From Actinoplanes sandaracinus (lineage in GTDB: Bacteria; Actinomycetota; Actinomycetes; Mycobacteriales; Micromonosporaceae): a stretch of DNA of 64,000 nucleotides. Below, in pieces: positions 17,444-26,180 of this stretch (position 1 is the first letter of the stretch; each line of letters begins with the position of its first letter). A program made the position numbers and the translations under genes. Below the pieces are notes generated by a model. The model ran no database searches. It was not told the DNA's origin and saw nothing but the letters and a program-made list of their open reading frames with translations. The stretch spans positions 102,579 to 166,578 of the forward strand of contig NZ_JASCTH010000008.1 of the NCBI RefSeq assembly GCF_030009775.1, written 5' to 3'.

Positions 17444-18361
17444 GTGTGGGCCGGCCGAGTGCTTGCTGATGTAGGGGGCCGGCCGGGGCCGGGGACTCGG
17501 GCGGGTTCCGGCGTCCTGCTCCTCGTGGTCGGACTGGACGTCGCGCTCGCTCCAGGACCGGGGCAGCCGCACCCGACGGCCCTCCCGCGGTGGCCATTCC
17601 GGGGCCGGGCCGACCGGTTCGGCGGGCACCGGGGCCAGATCGAAACCGGTCGCCGGCTCGTAGTCGGGCACCGGCGGGAGCGGGTCGAGCTCCGGCGGGT
17701 TGTAGAGGTCGTCGGGCACCGGGGTCCAGTAGTCGCCGGAGGGCGGCCGGTCGTCGACGTCGGAGTACCGGGGCCAGTCCCAGTCGGGGACGAGCTTGTC
17801 GGAGTCCAGGGTGCTGTAGCGCCCGGCGTACCCTCCGGGGCTCTCGATGTCGCGCCGCGCCCAGGCGACCCCGTCCGGTTCCGGCTCTCTGCGGCGTCGC
17901 CGCGGCGGCCAGGAGCCGTCCTCCAGGTAACCGTCCTCGTACCCGCCGCGGTCCTCGTCGTCGTACGCGGTCCCCACCTCGGCGACGATCTCGTCCTCAC
18001 CCGGGTCGTAGTCGTCGAAGCCGTTGCGCCGCAGGTCGCCGTCGTCCTCGTCGGCCAGTCCGATCGACGCCAGTCCGCTCGGGCCGCCCTCGCCCTGAAC
18101 CGGCCGGCCGCTGAAGGCGGCGGCCAGCTTCCGCCGTCGCGGCGCTGTGGGCTCCCCACCCGCGACCGCGACCGCGTCCACCGTGGCGCGAGGTCCGGGA
18201 GTGGACCTCACGCCGGTGTCCGAGCGTCGGCGGCGAGCGGATGAGCCGGCACGGTTCGCCCGACGAGCGCCGCCACCGAAGAGCACGGCGCGGAAGCTGA
18301 TCAGTGTGGCGAGGCCGCCTGCGATGAAGGCGAGCCCGGCCGCGGTCATCCAGTTCGTCAC
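17441..18361 (-). CDS. Membrane-anchored acidic Pro/Asp/Tyr-rich protein, function unknown
   Basis: 306 residues. An N-terminal signal-anchor (AAGLAFIAGGLATLISFRAVLF) is followed by a basic stretch (ARRANRAGSSARRRR) and about 220 low-complexity residues rich in Asp, Glu, Pro and Tyr (DDYDPGEDE, YDDEDRGGYEDGYLEDG, PPVPDYEP). The long tail is probably cytoplasmic and disordered. The start is GTG 18361 or ATG 18349. It is divergent from the carboxylase beta gene and 9 bp upstream of birA. I do not recognise a family. Confidence 0.7.
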   Translation of the reverse strand: MTNWMTAAGLAFIAGGLATLISFRAVLFGGGARRANRAGSSARRRRSDTGVRSTPGPRATVDAVAVAGGEPTAPRRRKLAAAFSGRPVQGEGGPSGLASIGLADEDDGDLRRNGFDDYDPGEDEIVAEVGTAYDDEDRGGYEDGYLEDGSWPPRRRRREPEPDGVAWARRDIESPGGYAGRYSTLDSDKLVPDWDWPRYSDVDDRPPSGDYWTPVPDDLYNPPELDPLPPVPDYEPATGFDLAPVPAEPVGPAPEWPPREGRRVRLPRSWSERDVQSDHEEQDAGTRPSPRPRPAPYISKHSAGPH

Positions 18362-18436
18362 GCCGGTTGTAACGAATGGGGCATTGGGTATGAAACGCGC
18401 ACGTAGCGACGCCCTGCCTGTGCGACACCACCCCGG

Positions 18437-18442
18437 TTACGA
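18437..18442 (+). promoter_or_regulatory. -10 candidate for accD
   Basis: TACGAT lies 65 nt upstream of the accD GTG. Unlike most neighbours, accD has a leader with a GTGGAG Shine-Dalgarno. No convincing -35 was found. Confidence 0.35.
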
Positions 18443-18507
18443 TGCTGGGCGTTGCCTTAACGAGCGATAGGCCGTGCTCCGGCCGCCTCGAGAGCGTGGA
18501 GACCTTC

Positions 18508-20079
18508 GTGACAACGCAGCCCGACATCCACACCACCGCCGGCAAGCTCGCCGACCTCGCCCGCCGCACCGACGAGGCCGTGCACGCGGGGTCCGCACGC
18601 GCCATCGAGAAACAGCACGCCCGCGGCAAGAAGACCGCCCGCGAGCGCATCGAGCTCCTGCTCGACAAGGGCTCCTTCGTCGAGCTCGACGAGCTGGCCC
18701 GGCACCGCTCCACCGCCTTCGGCCTGGAGAAGAACCGGCCGTACGGCGACGGCGTGGTCACCGGCCACGGCACCGTCGACGGCCGCCAGGTCTGCGTCTT
18801 CTCCCAGGACTTCACCGTCTTCGGCGGCTCACTCGGTGAGGTCTTCGGCGAGAAGATCGTCAAAGTGCTCGACCTGGCCATGAAGATCGGCTGCCCGATC
18901 ATCGGGATCAACGACTCCGGCGGCGCCCGCATCCAGGAGGGCGTGGTCGCGCTCGGCCTCTACGCCGACATCTTCTTCCGCAACGTCCGCGCCAGCGGCG
19001 TGATCCCGCAGATCTCGCTGATCATGGGCCCGTGCGCGGGCGGCGCGGTCTACTCCCCCGCGATCACCGACTTCACCGTCATGGTCGACCAGACCTCGCA
19101 CATGTTCATCACCGGCCCCGACGTGATCAAGACGGTCACCGGTGAAGAGGTCGGCATGGAGGAACTGGGCGGCGCCCGCACCCACAACACCCGCAGCGGC
19201 AACGCCCACTACCTGGCCAGCGACGAGGAGGACGCGATCGAGTACGTCCGCGCCCTCCTGTCCTACCTGCCCAGCAACAACCTGGACGAGCCGGTCGTCT
19301 TCTCCGCCGAGGCCGATCTCGACGTTCTCGAAGCCGACCAGGCGCTTGACACCCTCATCCCCGACTCACCGAACCAGCCGTACGACATCAAGAAGGTCGT
19401 CGAGACGGTCGTCGACGAGTTCCTCGAAGTCCAGCCGCTCTACGCGCAGAACATCGTCGTCGGCTTCGGACGCGTCGAGGGACGGCCGGTCGGAGTGGTC
19501 GCCAACCAGCCGATGAGCCTCGCCGGAACCCTCGACATCGCCGCCTCGGAGAAGGCCGCCCGCTTCGTGCGCACATGTGACGCGTTCAACATCCCGGTGC
19601 TGACCTTCGTGGACGTGCCCGGCTTCCTGCCCGGCACCGGGCAGGAATGGGACGGCATCATCCGGCGCGGGGCGAAACTCATCTACGCGTACGCCGAGGC
19701 CACCGTCCCGAAGGTCACCGTCATCACCCGCAAGGCGTATGGCGGGGCGTACGACGTGATGGGCTCGAAGCACATCGGTGCCGACGTCAACTTCGCCTGG
19801 CCGACCGCCCAGATCGCGGTGATGGGCGCCCAGGGCGCGGTCAACATCCTCCACCGGGCGGAACTCGCCGCCGCCGACGACCAGGTCGAGCGGCGGGCCG
19901 AACTCATCCGGGAGTACGAGGACACGCTGGCGAACCCGTACATCGCCGCGGAACGCGGCTATGTGGACGCCGTCATCCCGCCCTCGCAGACCCGCGCCCA
20001 GGTGACCCGGGCACTGCGGATGCTCCGCACCAAGCGCGAGAGCCTGCCCCCGAAGAAGCACGGCAACATCCCGCTGTAG
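18508..20079 (+). CDS. pccB: Acyl-CoA carboxylase beta subunit (AccD5/PccB type)
   Basis: 523 residues. The carboxyltransferase moves CO2 from biotin to acetyl- or propionyl-CoA, giving malonyl- or methylmalonyl-CoA. Signatures: [50 protein letters not shown] (acyl-CoA oxyanion hole), [15 protein letters not shown], and [13 protein letters not shown] in the second crotonase fold. The GTG at 18508 has GTGGAG upstream. It works with AccE (24.1 kb) and AccA (29.2 kb), normally adjacent but here displaced. Propionyl-CoA preference is inferred from the AccD5-like synteny. Confidence 0.94.
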   Translation: MTTQPDIHTTAGKLADLARRTDEAVHAGSARAIEKQHARGKKTARERIELLLDKGSFVELDELARHRSTAFGLEKNRPYGDGVVTGHGTVDGRQVCVFSQDFTVFGGSLGEVFGEKIVKVLDLAMKIGCPIIGINDSGGARIQEGVVALGLYADIFFRNVRASGVIPQISLIMGPCAGGAVYSPAITDFTVMVDQTSHMFITGPDVIKTVTGEEVGMEELGGARTHNTRSGNAHYLASDEEDAIEYVRALLSYLPSNNLDEPVVFSAEADLDVLEADQALDTLIPDSPNQPYDIKKVVETVVDEFLEVQPLYAQNIVVGFGRVEGRPVGVVANQPMSLAGTLDIAASEKAARFVRTCDAFNIPVLTFVDVPGFLPGTGQEWDGIIRRGAKLIYAYAEATVPKVTVITRKAYGGAYDVMGSKHIGADVNFAWPTAQIAVMGAQGAVNILHRAELAAADDQVERRAELIREYEDTLANPYIAAERGYVDAVIPPSQTRAQVTRALRMLRTKRESLPPKKHGNIPL

Positions 20080-20082
20080 GCG

Positions 20083-20826
20083 TCACACCGCCGCGGACAA
20101 CTCGGACAGCCACTGGCCGGCGAGCAGGAAGGCGCCGGCCACCACGGCGATCAGATTGACGACGAGGAAGACGCCGACCCAGAAGAGCGCGGGCAGGTGG
20201 GTCAGCCGCGCGAGCTGGTCGGCGTCCGAATCGCGCATCCGGCCATGGCTGCGCAGACTCTGCAGCTCGAAGACCGGGCGGACACCGCCGAAGAGCAGGA
20301 ACCACACTCCGGCGTACGCGAAGACGGCCTGCGTCTCGGGTTCCGCGTACCAGGAGACGGCGAACACGATCGCGCCCGTGACCACGAGCGAGACCACTCC
20401 GAAGAGGTTCCTGATGTTGATCAGCATGAGCAGCAGGAGCGCCACCGCCAGCCAGAGCAGCAGCGTGATCCGGTTGCCGCCGAGCAGCCACGCGCCCAGC
20501 ACACCCACCAGCGACGGCGCGATGTAACCGCCGAGCAGGGTGAGGATCATGCCGAGGCCGGTCGGACGGCCGGCCGAGAGCGTGAGACCGGACGTGTCGA
20601 ACTCGAGACGGATGCCCCGCAGCCTGCGCCCCGTCAACAGGGCGATCAGGGCATGCCCGCCCTCATGGGCGATGGTGACGGCGTTACGGGCCACCCGCCA
20701 CACCGGGCGGATCGCCACCGCGAGGAACCCGGCCACCGCCGTGAGCAGCACCAGCATCCCGGGCGGGTCGGGCTGAGCACCCAGCAGCTGGTCCCAGAGG
20801 TCAGTCACACCGTCGATCGACAACAC
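20083..20826 (-). CDS. M50-family membrane metalloprotease-like protein
   Basis: 247 residues with about six hydrophobic segments. The zinc-binding HEGGH sits at residues 54-58 in a membrane-proximal helix (TIAHEGGHALIALLTG), followed by a conserved region with TSGLTLSAGRPTGLG and GGYIAPSLVGVLGAWLLG. Related actinobacterial proteins are classed as M50 peptidases; no substrate is known. The start is a GTG at 20826. It lies 23 bp after a small membrane protein gene and 3 bp from the convergent end of accD. It is an insertion into the conserved carboxylase order. Confidence 0.85.
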   Translation of the reverse strand: MLSIDGVTDLWDQLLGAQPDPPGMLVLLTAVAGFLAVAIRPVWRVARNAVTIAHEGGHALIALLTGRRLRGIRLEFDTSGLTLSAGRPTGLGMILTLLGGYIAPSLVGVLGAWLLGGNRITLLLWLAVALLLLMLINIRNLFGVVSLVVTGAIVFAVSWYAEPETQAVFAYAGVWFLLFGGVRPVFELQSLRSHGRMRDSDADQLARLTHLPALFWVGVFLVVNLIAVVAGAFLLAGQWLSELSAAV

Positions 20827-20849
20827 GCCGGGGACTGTAGCCGATCCGG

Positions 20850-21068
20850 CTATGCGCGTCGCCTCACGACCGCCTCGGCGGGCTCGGATTCACGGCGGCC
20901 GAGCGAACGGGCCGCGTACACCCCGCCGGCGCCGACCAGCGCGAAAGCGAGCAGGACCAGCATCAACGTGAGCAGACCGGTGGACGCCACGATGATCGCG
21001 ACGTCAGCCGCCGCCACCAGCATCCACAATGCGACAGTGGGCTTACCGCCGTGCCGTCGGCAGTTCAT
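20850..21068 (-). CDS. Small two-helix membrane protein
   Basis: 72 residues: basic N-terminus, hydrophobic segments at about 10-30 and 33-52, and a charged tail (SLGRRESEPAEAVVRRRA). A strong GGAGGTG lies 5 nt before the ATG, which makes this a credible gene. It is 23 bp upstream of the M50 gene and may be co-expressed with it. No family recognised. Confidence 0.7.
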   Translation of the reverse strand: MNCRRHGGKPTVALWMLVAAADVAIIVASTGLLTLMLVLLAFALVGAGGVYAARSLGRRESEPAEAVVRRRA

Positions 21069-21141
21069 GATGCACCTCCATCCGTGACTCTGGATAACTA
21101 CCCAGCCGTCTCGATCTCACGCATGGAGGCGCCGCCGACCG

Positions 21142-24030
21142 CTATCGAGGTGAGAACCCCCGGTAGATCACTTCCAGGTCCTTCTTCGCCGCGTCCCAGT
21201 CATCGACCTCGGTGTACCAGGTCAGCACATAGGTCTTGTCGCCGACATTGAAGACCCGCCGCACCACGTGCTGCTGGTAGCCGCCGCCCGTGGAGCGGAG
21301 GTACTCCAGGTCGGCCGCCGGGCCGTGGAACTCGACCCGGGTGGGGCCGATCCGCCCGGAGCCGCGGGCGGTCTGGTCATCGTTGAGGTATTCGACCGGG
21401 TCGTTCTTGCCGCTCACGATGTCGATGCGGATCTGCCGGCCTTCGCCCCATTCGATGGTCGTCCCGGTGCCACCGCCGCCGGAGTTGCTCGCGTTCTCCG
21501 GGACCGGCAGGCTGTAGCCGGAGCCCTTGAAGGAGCGCCAACCAGCCGGAATCCCACCACCGGCGGACGGCGCGGACGAGGCGGACATGGACGGCTTGGC
21601 CGTCGGGCTCTGCGCCGGCGACCCGGTCTTCTTCGGGCCCTCGTTGCCGCCGCCCGACTGCGCCGGAGCGGAGGCGCCGGACCCGGCCTTCGTCACATCC
21701 GGGTTCTTCGGCGTGTCGGAACCGAACGCCTGCACCAGGATGATGCCGACGAGCAGCAGGAACGTCAGCACGATGCCGAGGCCGATCACGGCCTGGCGAC
21801 GGGTCAGGGTGGTCCCGAGGATGGTGATCCCACCGCTACGGCGTTCCACCGGGCGCATCTGCATCGGCGTCCACGCCGGGCGGCTCGGCCTGGTGAAACC
21901 CGGCTCGGTCTCGAGTTCGCCGGAGCCCCGGGGATCCGGTCCGGGCACCTGGATCGTGCGGCGTCGCCTCGGCGGCAGGTTCACCACGGACGTCTTGTCG
22001 TCGTCGGCCGCGGCGGCCAGCAGAGTGGTCTTCTCCTCCGGCGGCGCGGGCCTGGCCAGCAGCGACGTCTTCTCCTCGGCCGGCGCGGGCCGAGCCAGCA
22101 GCGAGGTCTTCTCGTCCGTGTGCGGCGCCGGCACGGGCCTCGGCGGCTGCGCCGGGAGGGCCACCACCGAGGTCTTGTCCTCGGTCGTGGACGGTCCGGC
22201 GTCGTCCGCCGGGGCTTCCGGCTCCGGCTCGTCCGCGGGGGCATCCGCCCCGGAACCGGTGGCCTCATCGGTGTCCTCGTCGCCGGGCGTGTCGGCGGGC
22301 TGGTCAGCGGCGGGCGCCTCGGCCTCGGCCTCGGCGGGCTCCGGCTTCTCCGACGGCTCGTCCGCTGTCGGCTCGCTCTCCGCCGGCTCGTTCTCCACCG
22401 GCGGTTTGCTCTCCACCGGCTTGCCCTGCGCTGTCTCGGCCTCCGCCGGCTTGCTCTCCACCGGCTCGGCGGAGGGCATCACCGTGGCGGCCTGCGCCTC
22501 CGGCTCCGGCTTCACGGCAGCGGGTGGCATCACCGTCGTGGCCTGTGCCTCCGGCTTCGGCTCCGGCTTCGCGGCAGCGGGTGGCGTCACCGTGGTGGGC
22601 TGCGCCTCGGCCACCTCCGGCTGGGCCGGGGCGTTGCGCGGGGTCACGACCGGGTAGCCGGACGTGGCCTGGGCCAGAGAGTGCTCGTGCTCGGCCGCGG
22701 CCTTCTTGGTCCGGTTCGCGACCACGTCGGCGGCGGTGAAACCGGTGCGCAACGCGTTCGTCGGGGCGGCGCTGTTCACCACCGGCGAGGGAACGTCCAC
22801 ACCGGCCGGGACGGGCGGCACGACGCCTCGGATCCGGTCACCCCGTGGTGCTGTGGGGGGCGCCTGACCCGTACCAGAAGAGGGTTTGATCTCGTCTTTG
22901 ACCGGCGGCGTGTCGAGCCGCGTCGCGTCGAGGGGTTTGCGGCCGCGTCGCGGCGTCTCCGGCGGGGGCTGCTGGCCGCTGACCTGGGCCTTGCCCGGCA
23001 CGTAGTGCGGTGGGCGGCCGTCGGGGACCGGCGGCTGGCCGGTGACCGGCGGACGCGGATTGGGCACCACCGGCGCCGAACCGGTGGCGGCGACCCACCC
23101 GGAACCGGGCAGGACCGGCGGACCACCGGGGCCGCTGGGCAGCGACGGCCGCTCCCGGCCGACGCCCGGCCGGCGCATGGTCGGGCTCATCGGGAAGGTG
23201 ATCTTGGAGCGGCGCCCGGTGGCGCGCGCCAGCAGGCGCTCGGCCTCCTCCGCGTTGATGCGGTGGGCGGGATCCTTGCGCAGCAACCCGTTGAGCACGG
23301 GCTTGAGCGGCCCCGCATTACGCGCCACCGGCACGTTCTCGGTAGCCAGCGCGGCCAGCGTGGCGATCGCCGACGGGCGCGCGAACGGCGACTGACCCTC
23401 GACCGCCGCGTAGAGGGTGGCGCCGAGCGACCAGAGATCGGCCGCCGGGCCGGCCGTGCCGTCACGGGCCCGCTCCGGAGCGATGTAGGCCGGGGAACCC
23501 AGCACCAGACCGGTCCGGGTCACGTTGGGGTCGCCCGGCACCGTGGCCAGGCCGAAGTCGGTGAGCACCACACGGCCGTCCGTGCCGAGCAGGACGTTGC
23601 CCGGCTTGACGTCACGGTGGACCACGCCGTTGCGATGGGCGGCCCGCAACGCGTTGAGCACACCCAGGCCGATCTCGGCCGTGCGCAGCGCGTTGAACGG
23701 CCCGTCCTGCGCCAGGATGTCCTGGAGAGACCGGGACGCGACGTACTCCATCACGATCCACGGGTCGGCGTCGGTGGAGAGCACGTCGAAGACGCGCACC
23801 ACGTTGATGTTGTTGAGCCGGGCGATGGCGCGCGCCTCGCGAAGGGAGCGCTCACGCATCTCCTGCCGCTCGCCCGGGGTCAGCCCCGGCGGCGGCACGA
23901 GTTCCTTGATCGCTACTTCTCGGTGCAGGACGACATCGGTCGCCCGCCAGACACGTCCCATCCCGCCCTGACCGAGCGGCGCGATGAGCCGGTACCGATC
24001 AGCGACAACGAGAGGGGGAGAAGAAGACAT
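21142..24030 (-). CDS. Large transmembrane Ser/Thr protein kinase with KTSLL repeats
   Basis: 962 residues from the ATG at 24030. The kinase domain (about 9-268) has the Gly loop GQGGMGRV, VAIKEL, HRDVKPGNVL, DFGLATV and SPAYIAPERA. A Pro/Glu-rich juxtamembrane region of about 475 residues follows. Its distal part (about 613-682) holds five copies of an E/D-KTS-L/V-L/V motif, candidate threonine phosphosites for FHA binding. One transmembrane helix lies near 743-766, then a Ser/Gly linker and an outside domain of about 140 residues starting GIPAGWRSFKGSGYSLPVP. There are no PASTA repeats. The gene sits alone between a small membrane gene and divergent accE. Confidence 0.92.
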   Translation of the reverse strand: MSSSPPLVVADRYRLIAPLGQGGMGRVWRATDVVLHREVAIKELVPPPGLTPGERQEMRERSLREARAIARLNNINVVRVFDVLSTDADPWIVMEYVASRSLQDILAQDGPFNALRTAEIGLGVLNALRAAHRNGVVHRDVKPGNVLLGTDGRVVLTDFGLATVPGDPNVTRTGLVLGSPAYIAPERARDGTAGPAADLWSLGATLYAAVEGQSPFARPSAIATLAALATENVPVARNAGPLKPVLNGLLRKDPAHRINAEEAERLLARATGRRSKITFPMSPTMRRPGVGRERPSLPSGPGGPPVLPGSGWVAATGSAPVVPNPRPPVTGQPPVPDGRPPHYVPGKAQVSGQQPPPETPRRGRKPLDATRLDTPPVKDEIKPSSGTGQAPPTAPRGDRIRGVVPPVPAGVDVPSPVVNSAAPTNALRTGFTAADVVANRTKKAAAEHEHSLAQATSGYPVVTPRNAPAQPEVAEAQPTTVTPPAAAKPEPKPEAQATTVMPPAAVKPEPEAQAATVMPSAEPVESKPAEAETAQGKPVESKPPVENEPAESEPTADEPSEKPEPAEAEAEAPAADQPADTPGDEDTDEATGSGADAPADEPEPEAPADDAGPSTTEDKTSVVALPAQPPRPVPAPHTDEKTSLLARPAPAEEKTSLLARPAPPEEKTTLLAAAADDDKTSVVNLPPRRRRTIQVPGPDPRGSGELETEPGFTRPSRPAWTPMQMRPVERRSGGITILGTTLTRRQAVIGLGIVLTFLLLVGIILVQAFGSDTPKNPDVTKAGSGASAPAQSGGGNEGPKKTGSPAQSPTAKPSMSASSAPSAGGGIPAGWRSFKGSGYSLPVPENASNSGGGGTGTTIEWGEGRQIRIDIVSGKNDPVEYLNDDQTARGSGRIGPTRVEFHGPAADLEYLRSTGGGYQQHVVRRVFNVGDKTYVLTWYTEVDDWDAAKKDLEVIYRGFSPR
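21984..22190 (-). repeat. Five KTS-L/V repeats in the kinase linker
   Basis: The encoded protein repeats DKTSVVALP, EKTSLLARPAP, EKTSLLARPAP, EKTTLLAAA and DKTSVVNLP within 70 residues. The two middle units are nearly identical at DNA level. Confidence 0.85.
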
Positions 24031-24086
24031 CACGCAGAAAATACCTGGTTCTGTCGAGTGGCCGCGAATTGATCAGCCGAGTGTGG

Positions 24087-24096
24087 GACACGTGTC
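24087..24096. promoter_or_regulatory. Palindrome between kinase gene and accE
   Basis: GACACGTGTC is a perfect 10-bp palindrome with partly symmetric flanks (GTGG...CACC). It sits in the 101-bp gap between the divergent genes, 36 bp before accE. A regulator site is possible but unproven. Confidence 0.3.
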
Positions 24097-24131
24097 ACCA
24101 GATCTCCGGGCACCCGTCGTACGCTCGGTTG

Positions 24132-24329
24132 ATGAATGGGGAACCACTGGTCAGCGTCGTACGGGGAAGCCTAGACGATCATGAGATGGCAGCGTTGGTC
24201 GCCATCCTGGCATCTCGATCCACTTCGGTCAATTCCCCCACGCCGCCGCAACCCGTCTCAGACTGGTTGCGATCATCACGGCCCTCGGCAGGGCCCCGGA
24301 GCTGGCGAACCTCAGCCCTACCAGCCTGA
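24132..24329 (+). CDS. accE: Acyl-CoA carboxylase epsilon subunit
   Basis: 65 residues: MNGEPLVSVVRGSLDDHEMA, then AALVAILASR, a Pro/Ser linker and SDWLRSSRPSAGPRSW. This is the pattern of the small epsilon subunit that stabilises the AccD5-type carboxyltransferase with the biotinylated alpha subunit in actinobacteria. The ATG at 24132 follows GGTTG. It is 4.0 kb from accD and 3.5 kb from maf, whereas these genes usually touch. 85 bp later the secretion-like module begins on the same strand. Confidence 0.85.
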   Translation: MNGEPLVSVVRGSLDDHEMAALVAILASRSTSVNSPTPPQPVSDWLRSSRPSAGPRSWRTSALPA

Positions 24330-24414
24330 CCCCGTCCACAGGGGGCGGTGACGCGGGCGGGGATTCGCTAACCTCTCAGAGTCATTCGTTGGGCGTCGAT
24401 GGGAGGAGGGCCCG

Positions 24415-24849
24415 GTGATTCCTGAGGAGGACCTCGGTCCGGCATGGCTGCGTGATTACCAATACACCGACTTCGGCAGCATCGAAGCGGACATCCAGGC
24501 CATGAAGCAGTTCGCGGCCCGGCTGACGGCCAGCATCGAGCACAGCTACGCGCCCCACGCCGTCACGGTGAGCGAGACGATGATCAATCGCCTCCCCGAC
24601 GCGCCACTCGGCTTCTACGACCTCCACATCTTCCTCTACGCGCACGATCAGGTCCAGATCGCGACCCAGCAGAACGTGTACGGCTACATCAACAACACGT
24701 ACCGGTTCGCCAGCGCCGCCGACCAGATCAGCGAGAAGTACCAGGGCGCCGACGCCTTCTCCCGCGCCAAGATCGCAGACGTGCATGCCACCCTCGGCGT
24801 CACCGTCCCCGGCGTCGACGCCGCGGGCAACAGCACCGGAGAGGTCTGA
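24415..24849 (+). CDS. WXG100/ESX-substrate-like helical protein
   Basis: 144 residues, all-helical and without a signal peptide. Helix one (DIQAMKQFAARLTASIEHSY) and helix two (VQIATQQNVYGYINNTYRFA) could pair as in WXG100-type hairpins. Just after is EKYQGADAF, which contains a Y-x3-D sequence like the type VII secretion signal that follows the helix pair. GGAGGAGGG precedes the GTG. The stop overlaps the next ATG (TGATG), so it is coupled to the PPE-like gene. Assignment rests on architecture and on the mycosin two genes downstream; no sequence match was tested. Confidence 0.6.
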   Translation: MIPEEDLGPAWLRDYQYTDFGSIEADIQAMKQFAARLTASIEHSYAPHAVTVSETMINRLPDAPLGFYDLHIFLYAHDQVQIATQQNVYGYINNTYRFASAADQISEKYQGADAFSRAKIADVHATLGVTVPGVDAAGNSTGEV

Positions 24850-26180
24850 TGGGCCAGTACGACGGCGGCGGCACCAGCGGCAACAGCTGGGTGGCATCCT
24901 CGGTCACCGAGATGTTCGAGATGCTGCAGAGCCACGACAGCGGCCCGCAGAGGCAGATGTCCGCCGCGTGGAAGAAATCCTACGAACTGCTTTTCACTCA
25001 CCTGAGCCAAGTCCGGGAGTACCGGGACAACCTCGCCGCCGCCTGGCCGCCGGAGAAGAACAAGGCCGCGGCCGCCTACGTGGATGAACTCAACGGCCTC
25101 ATCGCCAGCCTCGAGGAGACCTACGCAGCCGCGGTCTCCAACCATCGCGCGCTCGCCACCGCGACCGACGCGATCGACGAGGCGCGGGAGAAGCTCCGAA
25201 CCATCCAGACGGACTACGCGGCGAATCAGACCGCTCTCGAGAAGTACCAGGAACAGCTACGGAACCGGCCGGTGGTGGCGAAAGGGGTCGCGCCGGTGCC
25301 GCAGTCACCGGTCGCTGATGGCCGGCAGGCCCAGCTGGAACAGGAAGCCAGAGTGGTCATGGCGTCGCTGAGCGCCGAGCTGGCCACCGCCCAAACCTCC
25401 TTCGTAGCCCCAAAGCCCTACACCCCGCAGTGGAGAATCAACGACGGCGAGTCGTTCGATCCTGGCGGTCCAGGCGGAGTGCCTTCCACGATGGCACCAA
25501 CATTCACGCCGCGGCCCGTCAACCCGGCCATGAATTCGCGGTCAAATATTTCCCGCCCGGGTGCCAAGACATCAACAGCAAGCCCGATTAAGGGACGGCT
25601 CGATCAGCCGATTTCTTCTAAGCCTTCCCCCTCTGAAGGTCCAATCCTCGGCGGCACGAAGCCCATTCCCGGTCCGCCGACTACCGGACTCCCCATAACG
25701 CCTACCACAATCACGCCGAGCCCTACATCTCCCGACCCGTACACCAACTTAAACAACTTCTCGCCGACCGGCGGCCCGTCTTCGTCAACCGCACTCCCCC
25801 GGTCGCCGACAACGAGCAACCCCTCGATCGGCACCTTCCCGCCAGCGACGGGAGTCCGGGGCGGCTCAGTTCCGCACGGAGGAATCAATGGAGGGGTAAT
25901 CGGCGGCACTCCTCCGCTCGGCATGCCCCCGTCCGGCCGAGCAGGTCAATCTGGGCCCCTGAGTCGAGGAACCCAAAGGGTAAATCCGATTGGCGGCATG
26001 ATCGGGCTGGATGGAGTCAGCCGTCCAGGGCAGCGCGCGTCATCGCGGAGTGACGAGGAATCACAGTCTCGCCGGTGGGATCCAGACAACCCCTGGGAGA
26101 CAGAAATCGGCATGGATCCTGTTCTTCTCCCATCTCAGGAACAACGAATTGATCCCGGCCCCACCATTGGCGGCCGTTAG
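24849..26180 (+). CDS. PPE-like/type VII substrate-like protein with long Pro/Ser/Gly tail
   Basis: 443 residues. Residues 1-185 are helical (SAAWKKSYELLFTHLSQV, AAAYVDELNGLIASLEETYA, AREKLRTIQTDYAANQTALE), then about 220 residues are Pro, Ser, Thr and Gly rich. The end reads RRWDPDNPWETEIGMDPVLL; DPDNPWE-type endings are common on secreted helical proteins of this kind in Micromonosporaceae. The helical head plus low-complexity tail recalls PPE proteins. Base composition falls in the 3' half. The stop touches the GTG of the mycosin gene. The exact family is uncertain. Confidence 0.6.
   Translation: MGQYDGGGTSGNSWVASSVTEMFEMLQSHDSGPQRQMSAAWKKSYELLFTHLSQVREYRDNLAAAWPPEKNKAAAAYVDELNGLIASLEETYAAAVSNHRALATATDAIDEAREKLRTIQTDYAANQTALEKYQEQLRNRPVVAKGVAPVPQSPVADGRQAQLEQEARVVMASLSAELATAQTSFVAPKPYTPQWRINDGESFDPGGPGGVPSTMAPTFTPRPVNPAMNSRSNISRPGAKTSTASPIKGRLDQPISSKPSPSEGPILGGTKPIPGPPTTGLPITPTTITPSPTSPDPYTNLNNFSPTGGPSSSTALPRSPTTSNPSIGTFPPATGVRGGSVPHGGINGGVIGGTPPLGMPPSGRAGQSGPLSRGTQRVNPIGGMIGLDGVSRPGQRASSRSDEESQSRRWDPDNPWETEIGMDPVLLPSQEQRIDPGPTIGGR

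Noticed and set aside
21268..24072. 934-codon plus-strand frame opposite the kinase
   Set aside because: Shadow of the kinase gene; low-complexity Arg/Gly sequence, and the minus strand has a complete kinase domain.
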